A stretch of 34,783 bases of DNA, taken from assembly GCA_009602735.1 (NCBI GenBank), contig WELA01003463.1, positions 160,838 through 195,620 on the forward strand, given 5' to 3'. This DNA comes from Mesotaenium endlicherianum (taxonomy: Eukaryota > Streptophyta > Zygnematophyceae > Zygnematales > Mesotaeniaceae). A program made the translations under genes and the position numbers. This document shows, one piece after another, positions 1-9,970 of the stretch (its first letter is position 1; the number at the start of each line of letters is the position of its first letter). The notes beneath the pieces were generated by a model, which searched no databases, was not told the DNA's origin, and worked only from the letters and a program-made list of their open reading frames with translations.

Positions 1-4
1 TGAC

Positions 5-1578
5 TTGCAAGAAAGGAACTTTAGTCAGCATGCTGTAGATAAAGTCCTGTGTGCACTCACTTCACTAAAGGTGAAAAAGTCCTTCCTTGAACAACTTAGG
101 AAAGCCTACCTTTCTGACCCAACATTTGAGCCCAGCCCCACTACTGGTGTGTGCCATACTACTGCACTCGGGTATAAGCTTAAGGGAGGGGTCTGGGTGA
201 TTGAAACCACTTCAGGCAGGCTGAAGCTGGTCATTCCTAAGAACCTTGAAATAAGGTCTCTCTTACTGAGTCAAGCGCATGACAGTCTCCTGGGTGGACA
301 TTTGGGGCAGGCCAAATTGGCAAATTGGCAAAACATTATCATTGGGAGGGGTTACCCCGGGAGGTCTTGAAATACGTCAAGTCCTGTGACCAGTGTCAGA
401 GAAATAAGTCTCGGCACACACCACCCGGCGGTCTCTTGCAACCGCTACCCATCCCAGCGGGACGCTGGGAAACTATATCCATGGACTGGGTGGTTACACT
501 GCCACGAACTGCCAATGGGCATGATTCAATACTGGTAGTCGTGGATAAACTGACAAAAATGGTCATTTTTATCCCCACAACTGTCAAAGTGACTGCACTC
601 GAAACAGCGAGACAGTTTTACAACCATGTAGTATGCCAACATGGGCTCCCTTCTAATATCATCTCAGACAGAGACTCAAAATTCACCTCTAAGTTCTGGA
701 GAGCTTTAATGGGGTTAATGGGAGTCAAACAGCTGCTCAGCACAGCAAACCACCCTCAGACTGATGGGCAGACTGAAAGAACTAACCGAGTTCTGCAGGA
801 GGTGCTGAGAGCATATATTAACCAAAAACAAGATAATTGGGATGACCTGTTGCCTCAAATTCAGTTTGCGGTCAACAGTGCGGTGCACGCGTCAACGGGC
901 AAAACTCCTTTTGAACTCAGCCTGGGTAGAGTCCCTAAGTCTCCTCTAGATGTGCTAGGGGAATCTTTAACTCACCCTGAAGGGATTGACAACCCGGTCT
1001 CCCTCCAGTTAACTCAGGAGTTTGCTGACACCCTGTCAGAAGTCCAACGAAACCTGCACAAGGCCCAAGAAAACCAACAAAAATACGCTAATCAACACCG
1101 TCGGGAACTGACATTTTCCAAGGGGGATTTAGTCAAACTGCATTCTCAGCACCTGTACCTCCCTGGTGTGGTCAAGAAAAAGCTTGGCCCTGTCTGGGTC
1201 GGTCCATATTTGGTGGTCCGTCGTGTCGGTCAGAATGCTTACAAACTGAACATGTCAGCGGACTACAAGGGTCACCCGGTCTTTAATGTCTCCTACCTGG
1301 AACCATACATCAAAGGTGATACATTGTTCACAGGTCGGTTACCTGTCCAACCTAGACCGGTCCCCGCTGTCCGAGACAGCGACCCTGAGGAATGTGAGGT
1401 CGATGAGATTTTAGACGCTCGCTCGGTCCGTCGATCGTCTAAATATGTCATGAAGTACCTCATCCGATGGAAGGGTTACGATGCCTCTGGGGACACTTGG
1501 GAGTTTAAAGATCAGCTGACCAATGCCAAAGGGGCGTTGAAACGGTTCCACCTTCGGGCGGCTGGGGCACCTCCCTAA
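5..1578 (+). pseudogene. Pol C-terminal part: integrase with chromodomain, frameshifted
   Basis: Integrase inserts reverse-transcribed element DNA into the host genome. The first frame (5-370) carries the N-terminal half of the HHCC zinc finger (HDSLLGGHLG). The second frame (325-1578, 417 codons) carries its CxxC half (CDQCQRNK). The core follows with D54 in SMDW, D115 in SDRD and E151 in QTER, numbered from codon 325, with 35 residues between D115 and E151 as expected for a D,D-35-E integrase. A GPY/F-like stretch (LGPVWVGPYLV) comes next. A C-terminal chromodomain (EVDEILDARSV..., YLIRWKGYDASGDTWE) probably reads histone marks during targeting; that role is family knowledge. The frames are split by a tandem duplication of caaattgg at 313-320/321-328, inside the zinc finger. 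Otherwise the reading frame is intact to the stop at 1576-1578. Confidence 0.88.
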
Positions 1579-1889
1579 CAGTCATTTCAGTTGACACGGG
1601 AAGGTGACAGGAGGTCCTGTCTCCATATAAGTTGGAGGGAGATGTTATAGTTAGTGACAGTTGTGACAGGCAGCCCACCTTTAAATTTAAGTTGGAGGGA
1701 GTGGTAGTCTCTGATCACCATATTACCCACTCAACTTGCGCTCACACTCACTTGCTCTCCAACTCAATTTTTCCTTATATTCGCTCACACCAGGTATTCC
1801 ACTCTAGGAACTCTCCCGATCGCATCCCTCTTCATCAAGGGCACTCAGTAGCGGCAAATTATCATGACTTCACTAACCGCATTGTATTT

Positions 1890-3569
1890 ATGATTGAGCA
1901 CGGTGACTCAAAAGTCGGAACTCAAGAGGAAAAAAGGGCGGAAGAGGCACATGCAGAATACTTGCAATTCCGTGGAGACATCGAATCATCTTCCATCTCC
2001 GCTCGGGAATCACAACGACTCCAACAACAGCGGGAGGCACAGAAGAAGAAGGAGGAGGAGGAACAGGCCAAACTGAGGCAGGAAGAAATGGACAGAAAAG
2101 CTGCAGAGGAGGCTAAGAAAGCAGAGGAGGAGAGGCAAGCTGAGGAGAAGCGGAAGCAGCAGGCTGAAGAAGAAGAACAGAGGAGAATCAGCAGCTACCG
2201 CTACACGGTGCTGGGCAAGGGCTTTGATCTACTGGAGGAGGCCTTCAAGTATGCCCAGAGAAGTCGCAGTGAGTCGCAGAAGGAAATCCTCCAGAAGGAA
2301 GGGGAGACATCCGAAAACTTTGACAAGTATATAGAGGTCGGCACAGGGCTCCTCCTCTACCACGATTACGCCAGGATGGTAGGATATACCATCGGAGAGG
2401 CCAAGGCAATGGCCCAGGTGAACGAAGCAGGAGCTGTCTCGATTCCTGGTATCTGGGGGACAGATAGGGTCATCAGGATGATCCCCATGGACGCGGACAG
2501 CTTCAAGGACTCAACACCCCACAACAGGTTCAAGGCCATGTACAATGAGGTGGAGAGGAGGAGCTGGGAATTCTTGGCCAGAGAAACCAGTCAGCTGGAC
2601 TTTGCAGGGCACTGGTACCCTTGTACTCTCAAAAAGACAGACGCTGCCTTCTTCCAAAAGCCCACTGATTGGCGGTGGATGACCATCAACATGAGGGACC
2701 AGCAGAATGACAGGGCGACGGATGAGGATTTCCTGACGGACCTAAACGGGAACATAGTATTGCCCCCTCACATTGCGGCTTGGGACCCAAGATTGGATGG
2801 AGTCAGAGACTGCATGAGCCAAGAGATGCAGGGGGACAGAAGCAGGGCCCGAGAGTCATTCTCCAAAGGGAAGCACGCTTATGCCAAATGGGCAAGTAAG
2901 CAGGGGGAAAAGGACCTCTATGCGGTCCGGACTCAGCAGCCCCCACCAGCACCCAAAAGGGGAAGGTCAGTAGGATATTCTTTTTCTCGGGAAGAGCTGG
3001 AGCAGCGGACAGAGGAGACCCCAGAAGTCTCAGAGGAACCCGGGGACGGCGAGGAGGCGGAGTCGGAGGAAGACGAGGAGGAAGGCGAGGAGGAGGACAC
3101 TAGCCCCGCCGTGATCCTGACACCTGCCACATCCCCTGTAAGGGAGAAGACGGGGTGGGCCCCGCCGCAACTTGCTCAAGAGGAGGATATCACTTGGCTG
3201 GGGACTGCCAGAGGACAGAGCCCATCTCCGGGCAAGGAGACCCAATCGGACAGGGCAGACAGGAGGGCTGCTCGGGAGATAGCCAGAGGCCTGCCAGCAT
3301 CTCCCTCGCAGAGAGGGCATGTACCCTTGGCTCATGTCATGCAACATCCTTCCGGCATGCCGGTATACGCACCTGTCAGTTTGAGGGCTGCCCAGGAGAA
3401 GGCTGCCTCCCTTCAATTTCAGACTGTGCAGGAGGAAACAGCCCAGTTACTACGTTCTCCGCCGGGTCCCTACACGGAACCCCCTTCCCTGACAGGCTTC
3501 AAAAGACCCCACGACGGGAGGAGGTCTGGCTCCCCTGAGCATAGGGCCTCTGGGACATCTCCCTCCTAA
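1890..3569 (+). CDS. Extra retrotransposon ORF downstream of pol, coiled-coil, function unknown
   Basis: This is a 559-residue ORF from the ATG at 1890; the same frame is open back to 1632. It lies between the chromodomain stop and the probable 3' LTR, the position env-like or accessory ORFs take in some plant LTR elements. Residues about 45-105 are a strongly charged Glu/Lys/Gln coiled coil (KKKEEEEQAKLRQEE, EEAKKAEEERQAEEKRKQQ). A globular middle follows with many aromatic residues (WEFLARETS, GHWYPCTLKK, DWRWMTINMRD). A Pro/Glu/Ser-rich tail contains an acidic block (EESEEDEEEGEEED-like, about nt 3040-3105). I see no CCHC knuckle, protease, RT, signal peptide or transmembrane segment, so neither Gag nor Env is supported. 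I do not recognise the family. Frame intactness over 560 codons suggests recent constraint or recent insertion. Confidence 0.65.
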   Translation: MIEHGDSKVGTQEEKRAEEAHAEYLQFRGDIESSSISARESQRLQQQREAQKKKEEEEQAKLRQEEMDRKAAEEAKKAEEERQAEEKRKQQAEEEEQRRISSYRYTVLGKGFDLLEEAFKYAQRSRSESQKEILQKEGETSENFDKYIEVGTGLLLYHDYARMVGYTIGEAKAMAQVNEAGAVSIPGIWGTDRVIRMIPMDADSFKDSTPHNRFKAMYNEVERRSWEFLARETSQLDFAGHWYPCTLKKTDAAFFQKPTDWRWMTINMRDQQNDRATDEDFLTDLNGNIVLPPHIAAWDPRLDGVRDCMSQEMQGDRSRARESFSKGKHAYAKWASKQGEKDLYAVRTQQPPPAPKRGRSVGYSFSREELEQRTEETPEVSEEPGDGEEAESEEDEEEGEEEDTSPAVILTPATSPVREKTGWAPPQLAQEEDITWLGTARGQSPSPGKETQSDRADRRAAREIARGLPASPSQRGHVPLAHVMQHPSGMPVYAPVSLRAAQEKAASLQFQTVQEETAQLLRSPPGPYTEPPSLTGFKRPHDGRRSGSPEHRASGTSPS

Positions 3570-3655
3570 CGGCAGCAGGCTGGGGATACGAGGGACAGCA
3601 CGCTGTTATTAGTGATAAGTGTTGTCGAGGCGAAAACATGATAAGTTGGAGGGAT

Positions 3656-4371
3656 TGTAATGAATCAGTATACTGGTTGATATAATATTCATTTAAAGAA
3701 TATAGTTAAATAAGTTCAGCCTGCTGAACTCTAGTTAACAATCAGTCTGCTGGACTTTATACTTAACATCAGTTTAATGACTTGACCGGAAGTAGCAGGC
3801 TGAGGTCACCTTAAGTCAGCTTGCTGACACATTCCTTAACAGACAGCTGACTACCGTACTCGGTAGCTGTAGTGATTTGAGTTATTATATATTAGTTTGC
3901 ATATATTTTAATGTTTTCAAATATATTTGGAGTAGTATTGTGTGGAGTCAAGTGTGAATAGGTACTCTAGTAACTTGGTTCATGTCCTTTGAACCTTCCA
4001 AGGCATTTTCGAAGTTAGAGGAAAGACCTAGAAGAACTCCATGTGGCAAAAGTCAAATGTGCCATTTTTAGGTCAAAAGGACATGTGTACATTATTCTAG
4101 AAAGAGGTGGCAAGTTTTGGGATGTGTTGGGTGCCAACACATCAACATACACCTTCCTAGAAATTACTTATGTAGCAAGTATATAAACAAGAGCTAGAAC
4201 ATAGAAAGACATTCCAGAATCACTCTTGTACTTGCCAAAATCCAGAAATATATTAACTTTCAAGAAGCCATCTCTCTTTCAAGAAGCTACCACTTGTGTT
4301 CAAAGATCCTTGTCTTGAATAGATAAACTATTCTGTTTTACTAAGTACTTTATCTATCTGTTTCACTAACA
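3656..4371 (+). repeat. Probable 3' LTR of element 1
   Basis: It begins TGTAATGAATC directly after a purine-rich tract (ttggaggga, 3646-3654), the usual PPT/LTR junction. A TATA box (tatataaa, from 4180) sits about 525 bp in, consistent with a U3/R/U5 layout. The 3' end is not certain. TAACA near 4371 would give about 716 bp, but I see no matching inverted terminus and no second copy for comparison. Confidence 0.55.
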
Positions 4372-4780
4372 GTAGCAGCTAACTGCCTCGATATGCATCT
4401 AAGTGTGGTATGTTAGATGAATGGCCAGATGACATCCCTATGATGGATGGCGATTCGGGATGATGGGAGATGGCGGTGGATTTGGTTAACCGAGGTCCTA
4501 CCAACGTGGCTAACTCCCGGGTAGGTGGTGCCATCGCACTGACCGTTGAACAGTAAACTTATTCCATGTACATATGTTAGGCATTGCTCTCGAGTTCGGC
4601 ATTTGGAAACGAGGCCAACTCTCTTGTACAGTTTACTGAGAGAGATCTGAATCCAAGGCGAGAAGTCATTGATACGCACTGTCTTCTAACCTTGCTTATG
4701 TATGAGTTTACTGATATGCATCATTGATGCTAGTCGACTCGCATTTGACTTACGAGTATTATTCACTGCTAGTATAATGT
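4372..4780. other. Unassigned spacer between the two retrotransposons
   Basis: I see no convincing coding frame, RNA or repeat here. It could be the end of the element 1 LTR, untranslated sequence of a 5' part of another element, or old decayed gag-pol of element 2. Confidence 0.4.
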
Positions 4781-4848
4781 CCTTTGCCGTTAAACCAGTT
4801 AACGGAAATACCATAAAGATTACTTGCTGATATAAAGATCTTTATTAA

Positions 4849-7480
4849 TTGTTAATCGCCTATTTGGTAAGTCAATTCATTTCATCGCTTGATTTAGCCC
4901 AAGGCTATCATCAGATTCGAATCACACTAGAGGATGTCCCAAAAACAGCGTTTCGTACGCCTATTGGGCACTTCCAATACAAAGTCCTAAGTTTTGGACT
5001 TACCAATGCACCAGCGACATTCCAAAGTACGATGAACGATTTGTTTAGACCTTACTTGGGGAAATTTGTCCAGGTTTACCTCGACAATATCCTCGTCTAT
5101 TCAAAGACCAGGGACGAGCATTACAAGCACCTCGAGTTGGTGTTGCAAATCCTTCATGAGCTACAGCTGTATGCTAAGCTAAAGAACTGTTCCTTCCTAA
5201 AGGATGAACTTTTGTACCTCGGACATATAGTGGGTTCAAAAGGGGTGCGCCCAGACCCAGCCAAGATAGCGTGCGTCGCTGACTGGCCTGTCCCGAAAGA
5301 TGTACATATTGTACGTTCATTCCTTGGGTTTGCTAACTACTTTTGTAAGTTATGCAAGGTGATTCAGTGATGGCCGCGCCACTCACTGCTCTGACAAGGA
5401 AAGATAAGACGTTCATTTGGGATGAGAATACGCAACATGCTTTTGAGAGCGTTAAGTATGAACTCACTAATGCGCCACTTCTTTTTTTATTAGCCAATCC
5501 CGATTTGCCATACGAGGTAGTCGCCGATGCGTCTGGTGTTGGAATAGGGGCCGTTCTGCTGCAGGCAGGCAAGCCTATCAGTTTTGAGAGTCGAAAGCTG
5601 ACACCTGCCGAACAAAATTACTCAATGACAGAGCAGGAGCTCTGGACAGTGATATACGCTTTAAAAACTTGGCGATGTTATTTGGAAGGCTGCAAGGGTT
5701 TGACAGTGGTTACCACTGCCCAAATACCTTCTTTCAAATTCAGCCAACGCTATCGAGGAGACAGACGAGATGGTCTGAGTTCTTGCAACGATACCATTTT
5801 GAGTGGGCATATCGCCCAGGCTGCAACAATGTTGCTGATCCTCTAAGTCGAATTCCTCATCATCACTTGATGTTGGGGACTGTTGCTAGCTTGCGAGAAC
5901 AAAATGGTCAGGTTTCGAGGGCGGCCACCCTCGATTCTGCTGTACCCCCCCAGACGTCTGACCGCAACCAGCCTGGTGACGCGGGCACACCCGACTTGGA
6001 TAGCATGCATGATACGGAAGTACTTGACCTGCATCAACTATTTCACGAGGGCTATCTCAAAGATCCGTTTTTCCTAGATCTCCAGAGTACTGGCTTGAAC
6101 GGTGTAGCCGTAACGATGGACAGTATGGATAAAAGGAAAGAACTCTCAAGCTATTTGTTTGAGGACGGTTTTTGGTGGCACAATGGGCGCATTGCTGTGC
6201 TACTACGCGAAGCGCATGACTCTCCTTACTCTGGTCACCATGGAATTACCAAAATCACACACGCTTTGCGCCGAAGGTACATTTGGCCGTCCCTCAAGGT
6301 TGATGTTGCCAAGTATGTCGTCAATTGCGCAACATGTCATAGGAATAAGCCGAGCAATACGTTGCCAGCTGGGAAGTTGCAACCATTGGAACTTGCATGT
6401 GCTCCTTGGGAAAGCATAAGCCTCAACTTTGTTGTGGAATTGCCTACCACCGATACAGGGCACAATGGGGTGTTAACGATCATGGATCGTTTCACTAAGA
6501 TGGTGCACTTTGTGGCCACTAAACCATCGCTTGATGCCGTTGAGACCGCGCGTCTCTTCGTGGATCATGTGTTCAAGTTGCATGGCATGCCAAAAGAAAT
6601 CATAAGTGATCGTGACAGTAGATTTACGAGCCACTTCTTGCAAGAAGTTTGCTCGCATTTCGGCACGAAGCTTAAGATGTCCACTAGCTTCCATCCTCAG
6701 ACCGATGAACTGAACCGCGTTCTCCAACAGTTCCTTAGGCATTATGTGAATCCTCGCCAAGACAACTGGGACATCCTCCTTTCGGTTGTAGAGTTTGCTT
6801 TAAATAATGCTTATCAGGAAAGTGTTAAGGAAACACCGTTTTTTCTTAATTGTGGGAGACATTTGCACACTCCTCTCACGCGTACGGTACCCGGTGAGGG
6901 GGGGATGTCAACCATGAGAGTGCCAAGTGCACGCCTATTTGTCCATTCTCTTCAAGAGGTGCACAAAAACGCGAAGTGGCTTTAGCCGTTGCTCGAGATC
7001 GACAGAAAACGTTTGCTGACACGCACAGGACAGAGTTAAGTTTTCAAGTTGGCAATAAAGTACTTTTGCAAACTAAAAACCTCCAACTCAAGCACCCAGG
7101 AAAGCGCAAGCTTCTGCCTTGCCGGTAGGCCTTTTTATTGTTATCGCAAAGGTTGGACCTGTTGCAAACCGATTGGATTTGCCTAAATCCATGGAGCGAA
7201 CGCATTCTGTGTTCCATGTCAATTTACTAAAGTTGTTTAGGTCCGATGACCGCTATCAGCCGCAAGCACCGAAATTGGAACTCGCCGATGATGATAAGGC
7301 CTGGGATGTAGAGGAGGTCTTAGGACACCGCTACACTCGTCATAAGCCTCCACGCGTGGAACTTTTGATCACTGGCTTGATTACGATTCCAGTTGGAACT
7401 CGTACAAACCTCAGGACAAAATCCTACTTAATTGTAAGGACCCGGTTCAATAGTATTGGTTACAACGGGCTTCTGCTCTG
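4849..7480 (+). pseudogene. Pol remnant: RT, RNase H, integrase, chromodomain
   Basis: RT is recognisable from SSLDLAQGYHQI through FGLTNAPATFQ to the catalytic box, which reads YLDN rather than YxDD (about 5077-5088). A frame break near 5345-5370 leads to RNase H (DASGVGIGAVL, TEQELWTVIYAL). Another near 5715-5740 leads to the RNase H end (ADPLSR) and integrase. The integrase zinc finger is present (HDSPYSGHHG, CATCHRNK). The core's first Asp is Asn (SLNFVVEL), the second is kept (SDRDSRF), and the region with the catalytic Glu is shortened to HPQTDELNR. After the stop at 6983-6985, fragments of the C-terminal region (HSVFHVNLLKL) and a broken chromodomain (WDVEEVLGHRY) continue in other frames. 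The element cannot be active by itself. Confidence 0.85.
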
Positions 7481-7688
7481 AAACTCTGCGCCGAGGCAAG
7501 TGTGCTACCAAGCGCTCTTCGTAAGCCATGGAACAAACGCAAAAGAGACGCGGCCAAATAATTGCTCTTTTCCGTCATTGTGATGATGCATAGTCCAATC
7601 GTTCACCAGTGTTTTCCGCTAGTCAAGGCTAGTATTGACACATTCAGACTTAAAAAACGTACGCTTAACGAGGACGTGAAGTTCTTTT

Positions 7689-7701
7689 AAGGGGGAAGGA
7701 G
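7689..7701 (+). other. Polypurine tract of element 2
   Basis: The purine run aagggggaaggag sits immediately before the LTR start TGTAACG. It is the expected primer site for plus-strand DNA synthesis in LTR elements. Confidence 0.7.
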
Positions 7702-8624
7702 TGTAACGATCTGAGCTTTTTTGGCGTATTTGGGACGTTTTCCCGATTACCTAAAATACGTTATACTATTTATCATACATTAGTTTGATAAATGATTGCA
7801 TCACATTGAATTATTCGCCACACGTGTGTGCCGATTAATTCCCGGTCGATTAGCGAAACAACCGAGATACTATTGCAAAAAGCGTCGTAACGTAATTTGA
7901 CTACTTTGCAAAAGTACGACATAATTATTCATAAAGTTACTTAGATTAATTATGACATGATAACTCAATAAATCATCGTTTGATCAAGTTATTTTGATTC
8001 TCATTATTTTGGATAATGCATAGTCACAGATTTCGGATTTACGACTAGTCGCTAATACAAACAAACAGTCGTAAAAGTCAAACGACACATAATATGCAAA
8101 GCGACTTTGCATCCAAGCGGATTTGAACCTGCGACCTGTCGTTTGAAGCGTTCACACCTAATCGATTGGCGAAGTAGTTCATATAACTACTGGTTCATGA
8201 CAAAAAGCACCTGTACGCAACTTCGCGAACAGTTGCGACTTTTCGAAAAGTCGCGAGAACGCAAAAACGCCCGTTTGGCGCGAAATGGTTTTTCGAAAAC
8301 CGTCGAAAAGTCTCCAAACGGCCAAACGGCGTGTTTCGAGCATTCAGTCGAAATGGGTCGTACCCCTTCGCCCGTTTTTGTTGACATGAACCAGTGCCCT
8401 AGGTGGTGACTCGAAGCACTCCAGTGCCTCACGTCGTGCAGGTATAAATACCTGCAGAGTCATTGTGAGTGCAACTCTCACAAGCACACATTCTACGTTA
8501 GTTTTGATTTTTTGCTTTCTCGAGGATTTGTCAATTTGCACAAGCATATATATTTTCTTTCCACTTCAATTAAATATTCCTTGAATATCGAGGAAAGATC
8601 CTCTCAAAAAGCAGAAACGTTACA
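7702..8624 (+). repeat. 3' LTR of element 2 (923 bp)
   Basis: It starts TGTAACG (7702-7708) and ends CGTTACA (8618-8624), a perfect 7-bp inverted terminus. A TATA box (TATAAATA, 8443-8450) lies between 9-bp inverted arms TGCAGGTAT (8437-8445) and ATACCTGCA (8448-8456). A 20-bp perfect palindrome lies at 8235-8254. A tRNA-like segment in antisense lies around 8107-8190. The five bases after the LTR are CATGG; no 5' partner is available for a target-site duplication. Confidence 0.8.
8107..8190 (-). other. Degenerate tRNA-like segment inside the LTR
   Basis: Read on the - strand, the sequence contains a B-box-like GGTTCAAATCC followed by an acceptor-like TTGGATGC, with an anticodon-loop-like and a D-arm-like stretch upstream at tRNA spacing. 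The T stem has a mismatch and the anticodon stem pairs poorly, so it is not a functional tRNA. It may be a tRNA-derived SINE remnant, or chance. Confidence 0.3.
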
Positions 8625-9043
8625 CATGGACGCTAGGACCTGAATACAAGCTGTGTTTGCACATCTCCCCCCGCTCCCCCCCCTTCCTCCTATCTCCCCC
8701 TTACTGGCCCTGCAACCTTGCCTCTTAACTTGCTGCTCCAATCATAGATCGTAGCTCTGAACCTTTCCCTTTCCTGCCTTCTTGAACTCTGACGTTGTAC
8801 TCCGAGTGCGCTCGCATCAGGTCCTTGTTTGGAGCTGATAATTTCCAGATGTGTAAAGCAAATATGACTTTGACCTTTTGTATTCTGATGTTTTGATGAT
8901 TAAATATGAAATCGAGCGGCAAAATAAGCGGATACGCGTCCGCAGGCGCGCGCGCTTGCATGTGGTGCTGTTGCTGGTGCAGTAGGGGGCGTGGGAGGTG
9001 CTGCTGCTGGCGCTGCAGCTGCGGCGGTGGAGATGATGCGATG
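8625..9043. other. Unassigned region between LTR and helicase fragment
   Basis: It contains C-rich runs (8667-8700) and Gly/Ala-type GCTGCTG triplets near 9000. I see no supported gene. It may include further decayed 5' exons of the helicase fragment that follows. Confidence 0.4.
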
Positions 9044-9970
9044 TGATGGTGGCGGACAAGGTGCACGCCAACGCCCTTTCTACACTCCTCCAAGCCGTGC
9101 ACCCTCCTCCTCGGAGGAAGTTTGCTCAGCGAGCTTTGGTACTGTGCTCATCCATGCCCTCTCTGCTATCCTCGGGGCTTTCCCTCCTTTGAGGAAGACG
9201 CCACCCCCCCGCCCTAGGGACGGGCAAGGCTGGCATTAGCAGCAGGTGTGAGGACAATTCGATGACGCATGGGGGGGGCAAAGCAAGGGCACGGCCAAAA
9301 CGGGCGAGGGGCAGTGTGGTGTGGGACAATGCAGATAGGTGGGATGGGGAGGATTTGACGAGAGGCGTGGGGGGAGTGGACGTGACGAGGCTGGCGCTGC
9401 TGAAGTCGAGGGTGGTGGTAGTGTCATCCACTCTAGCTGCGGAGAGGCTCTGTCAATGTTTTGGAGGGACGATGGGAGGTAGCACTTGGTGGAGGTATCT
9501 TACACGCGCGCGCCCGCAGGCAAACACTTGGACGTTGCCATTGTCATTGCCCCAACACCTGGCACCTGCCAGCCTGGCATGCTAATATGGCACTCCACTA
9601 CTTGCACCCGCCAATCTGGCCCGCCAGCTTGGCTGGTGCCAGCTGGGCACACCTGCTCATCTGTTTCATCCGCCTTGTGTGATGTGCATTGGTTGCGTGG
9701 ATATACGCGCTTGCACCACTTTTTGCCGAAACCCAGTTGGATTGTATGCAATTTGGGCATGCTCCTATTTCCATGCAGACATGTGGACACCTGGAAGGTC
9801 ATAACATCGCGGAGACATTTGTCATAATCCCGGGCATCTGCTACGTGGTCAACCTGGGGATGGTGAGTAGGCAGGCGGTTAACGACATGAGTGGCGCGAA
9901 GTCTCTGGTCGTTGTGCCCATCTCCAAGGCGCAGGCTCGCCAGCGCAAGTACGCGCGTGCGCGCGTGCGT
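9044..9970 (+). pseudogene. Partial, decayed duplicate of a DEAH-box helicase gene
   Basis: Three blocks match DEAH helicase exons. At 9044-9126 there is a motif II-like block with DKVH in place of DEAH/DEVH, followed by STLLQAVHPPPRR. At 9340-9560 there is a motif III block (VVVSSTLAAERLCQCF, then YTRAPAGKHLD) matching [16 protein letters not shown] of the helicase gene at 34.5-34.8 kb. At 9811-9957 there is a motif V block ([28 protein letters not shown]) matching that gene's exon at 32772-32932. Similarity runs into intron sequence on both sides of the motif V block (ggacacctgg before it, gcgcgtgcg after it), so this is a DNA-level copy and not a retrocopy. The exon carrying FLTGQEEIE is absent. 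A 10-nt deletion after GTCAT breaks the motif V frame, and the acceptor reads AAG. It lies in opposite orientation to the intact gene. Confidence 0.82.

Larger units (their letters stand above)
1..4371 (+). mobile_element. Ty3/gypsy chromovirus, 3' part (element 1)
   Basis: This is the 3' portion of an LTR retrotransposon entering from the left edge. In order it shows the end of the pol polyprotein (integrase zinc finger, integrase core, chromodomain), a long extra ORF, a purine-rich stretch and a probable LTR starting TGTAATG at 3656. The gene order and chromodomain place it with Ty3/gypsy chromoviruses. Long frames remain open (417 and 645 codons), so the copy looks fairly young, although the integrase frame is broken by an 8-bp duplication. 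Gag, protease and reverse transcriptase lie outside the window, so target-site duplication and LTR identity cannot be tested. The right boundary near 4371 is a guess from a TAACA ending. Confidence 0.8.
4780..8624 (+). mobile_element. Decayed, 5'-truncated Ty3/gypsy chromovirus (element 2)
   Basis: This second element differs in sequence from element 1. It retains reverse transcriptase, RNase H, integrase, a degenerate chromodomain, a purine-rich tract (aagggggaagga, 7689-7700) and a complete 3' LTR. Gag, protease and the first part of RT are missing or unrecognisable before about 4780. Several frameshifts, substituted catalytic residues and a lost integrase motif show it is a dead copy. No 5' LTR is visible, so it was truncated, or its 5' part was replaced when element 1 or other DNA came to lie upstream. 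Confidence 0.85.

Noticed and set aside
8107..8190. A functional tRNA gene
   Set aside because: The T and anticodon stems do not pair properly and no matching 5' acceptor strand is present.
9262..9585. An intact helicase exon in the duplicate at 9.3 kb
   Set aside because: The SAT motif is changed to SST, the neighbouring motif IV exon is absent and the motif V block is frameshifted, so it is scored as a pseudogene.
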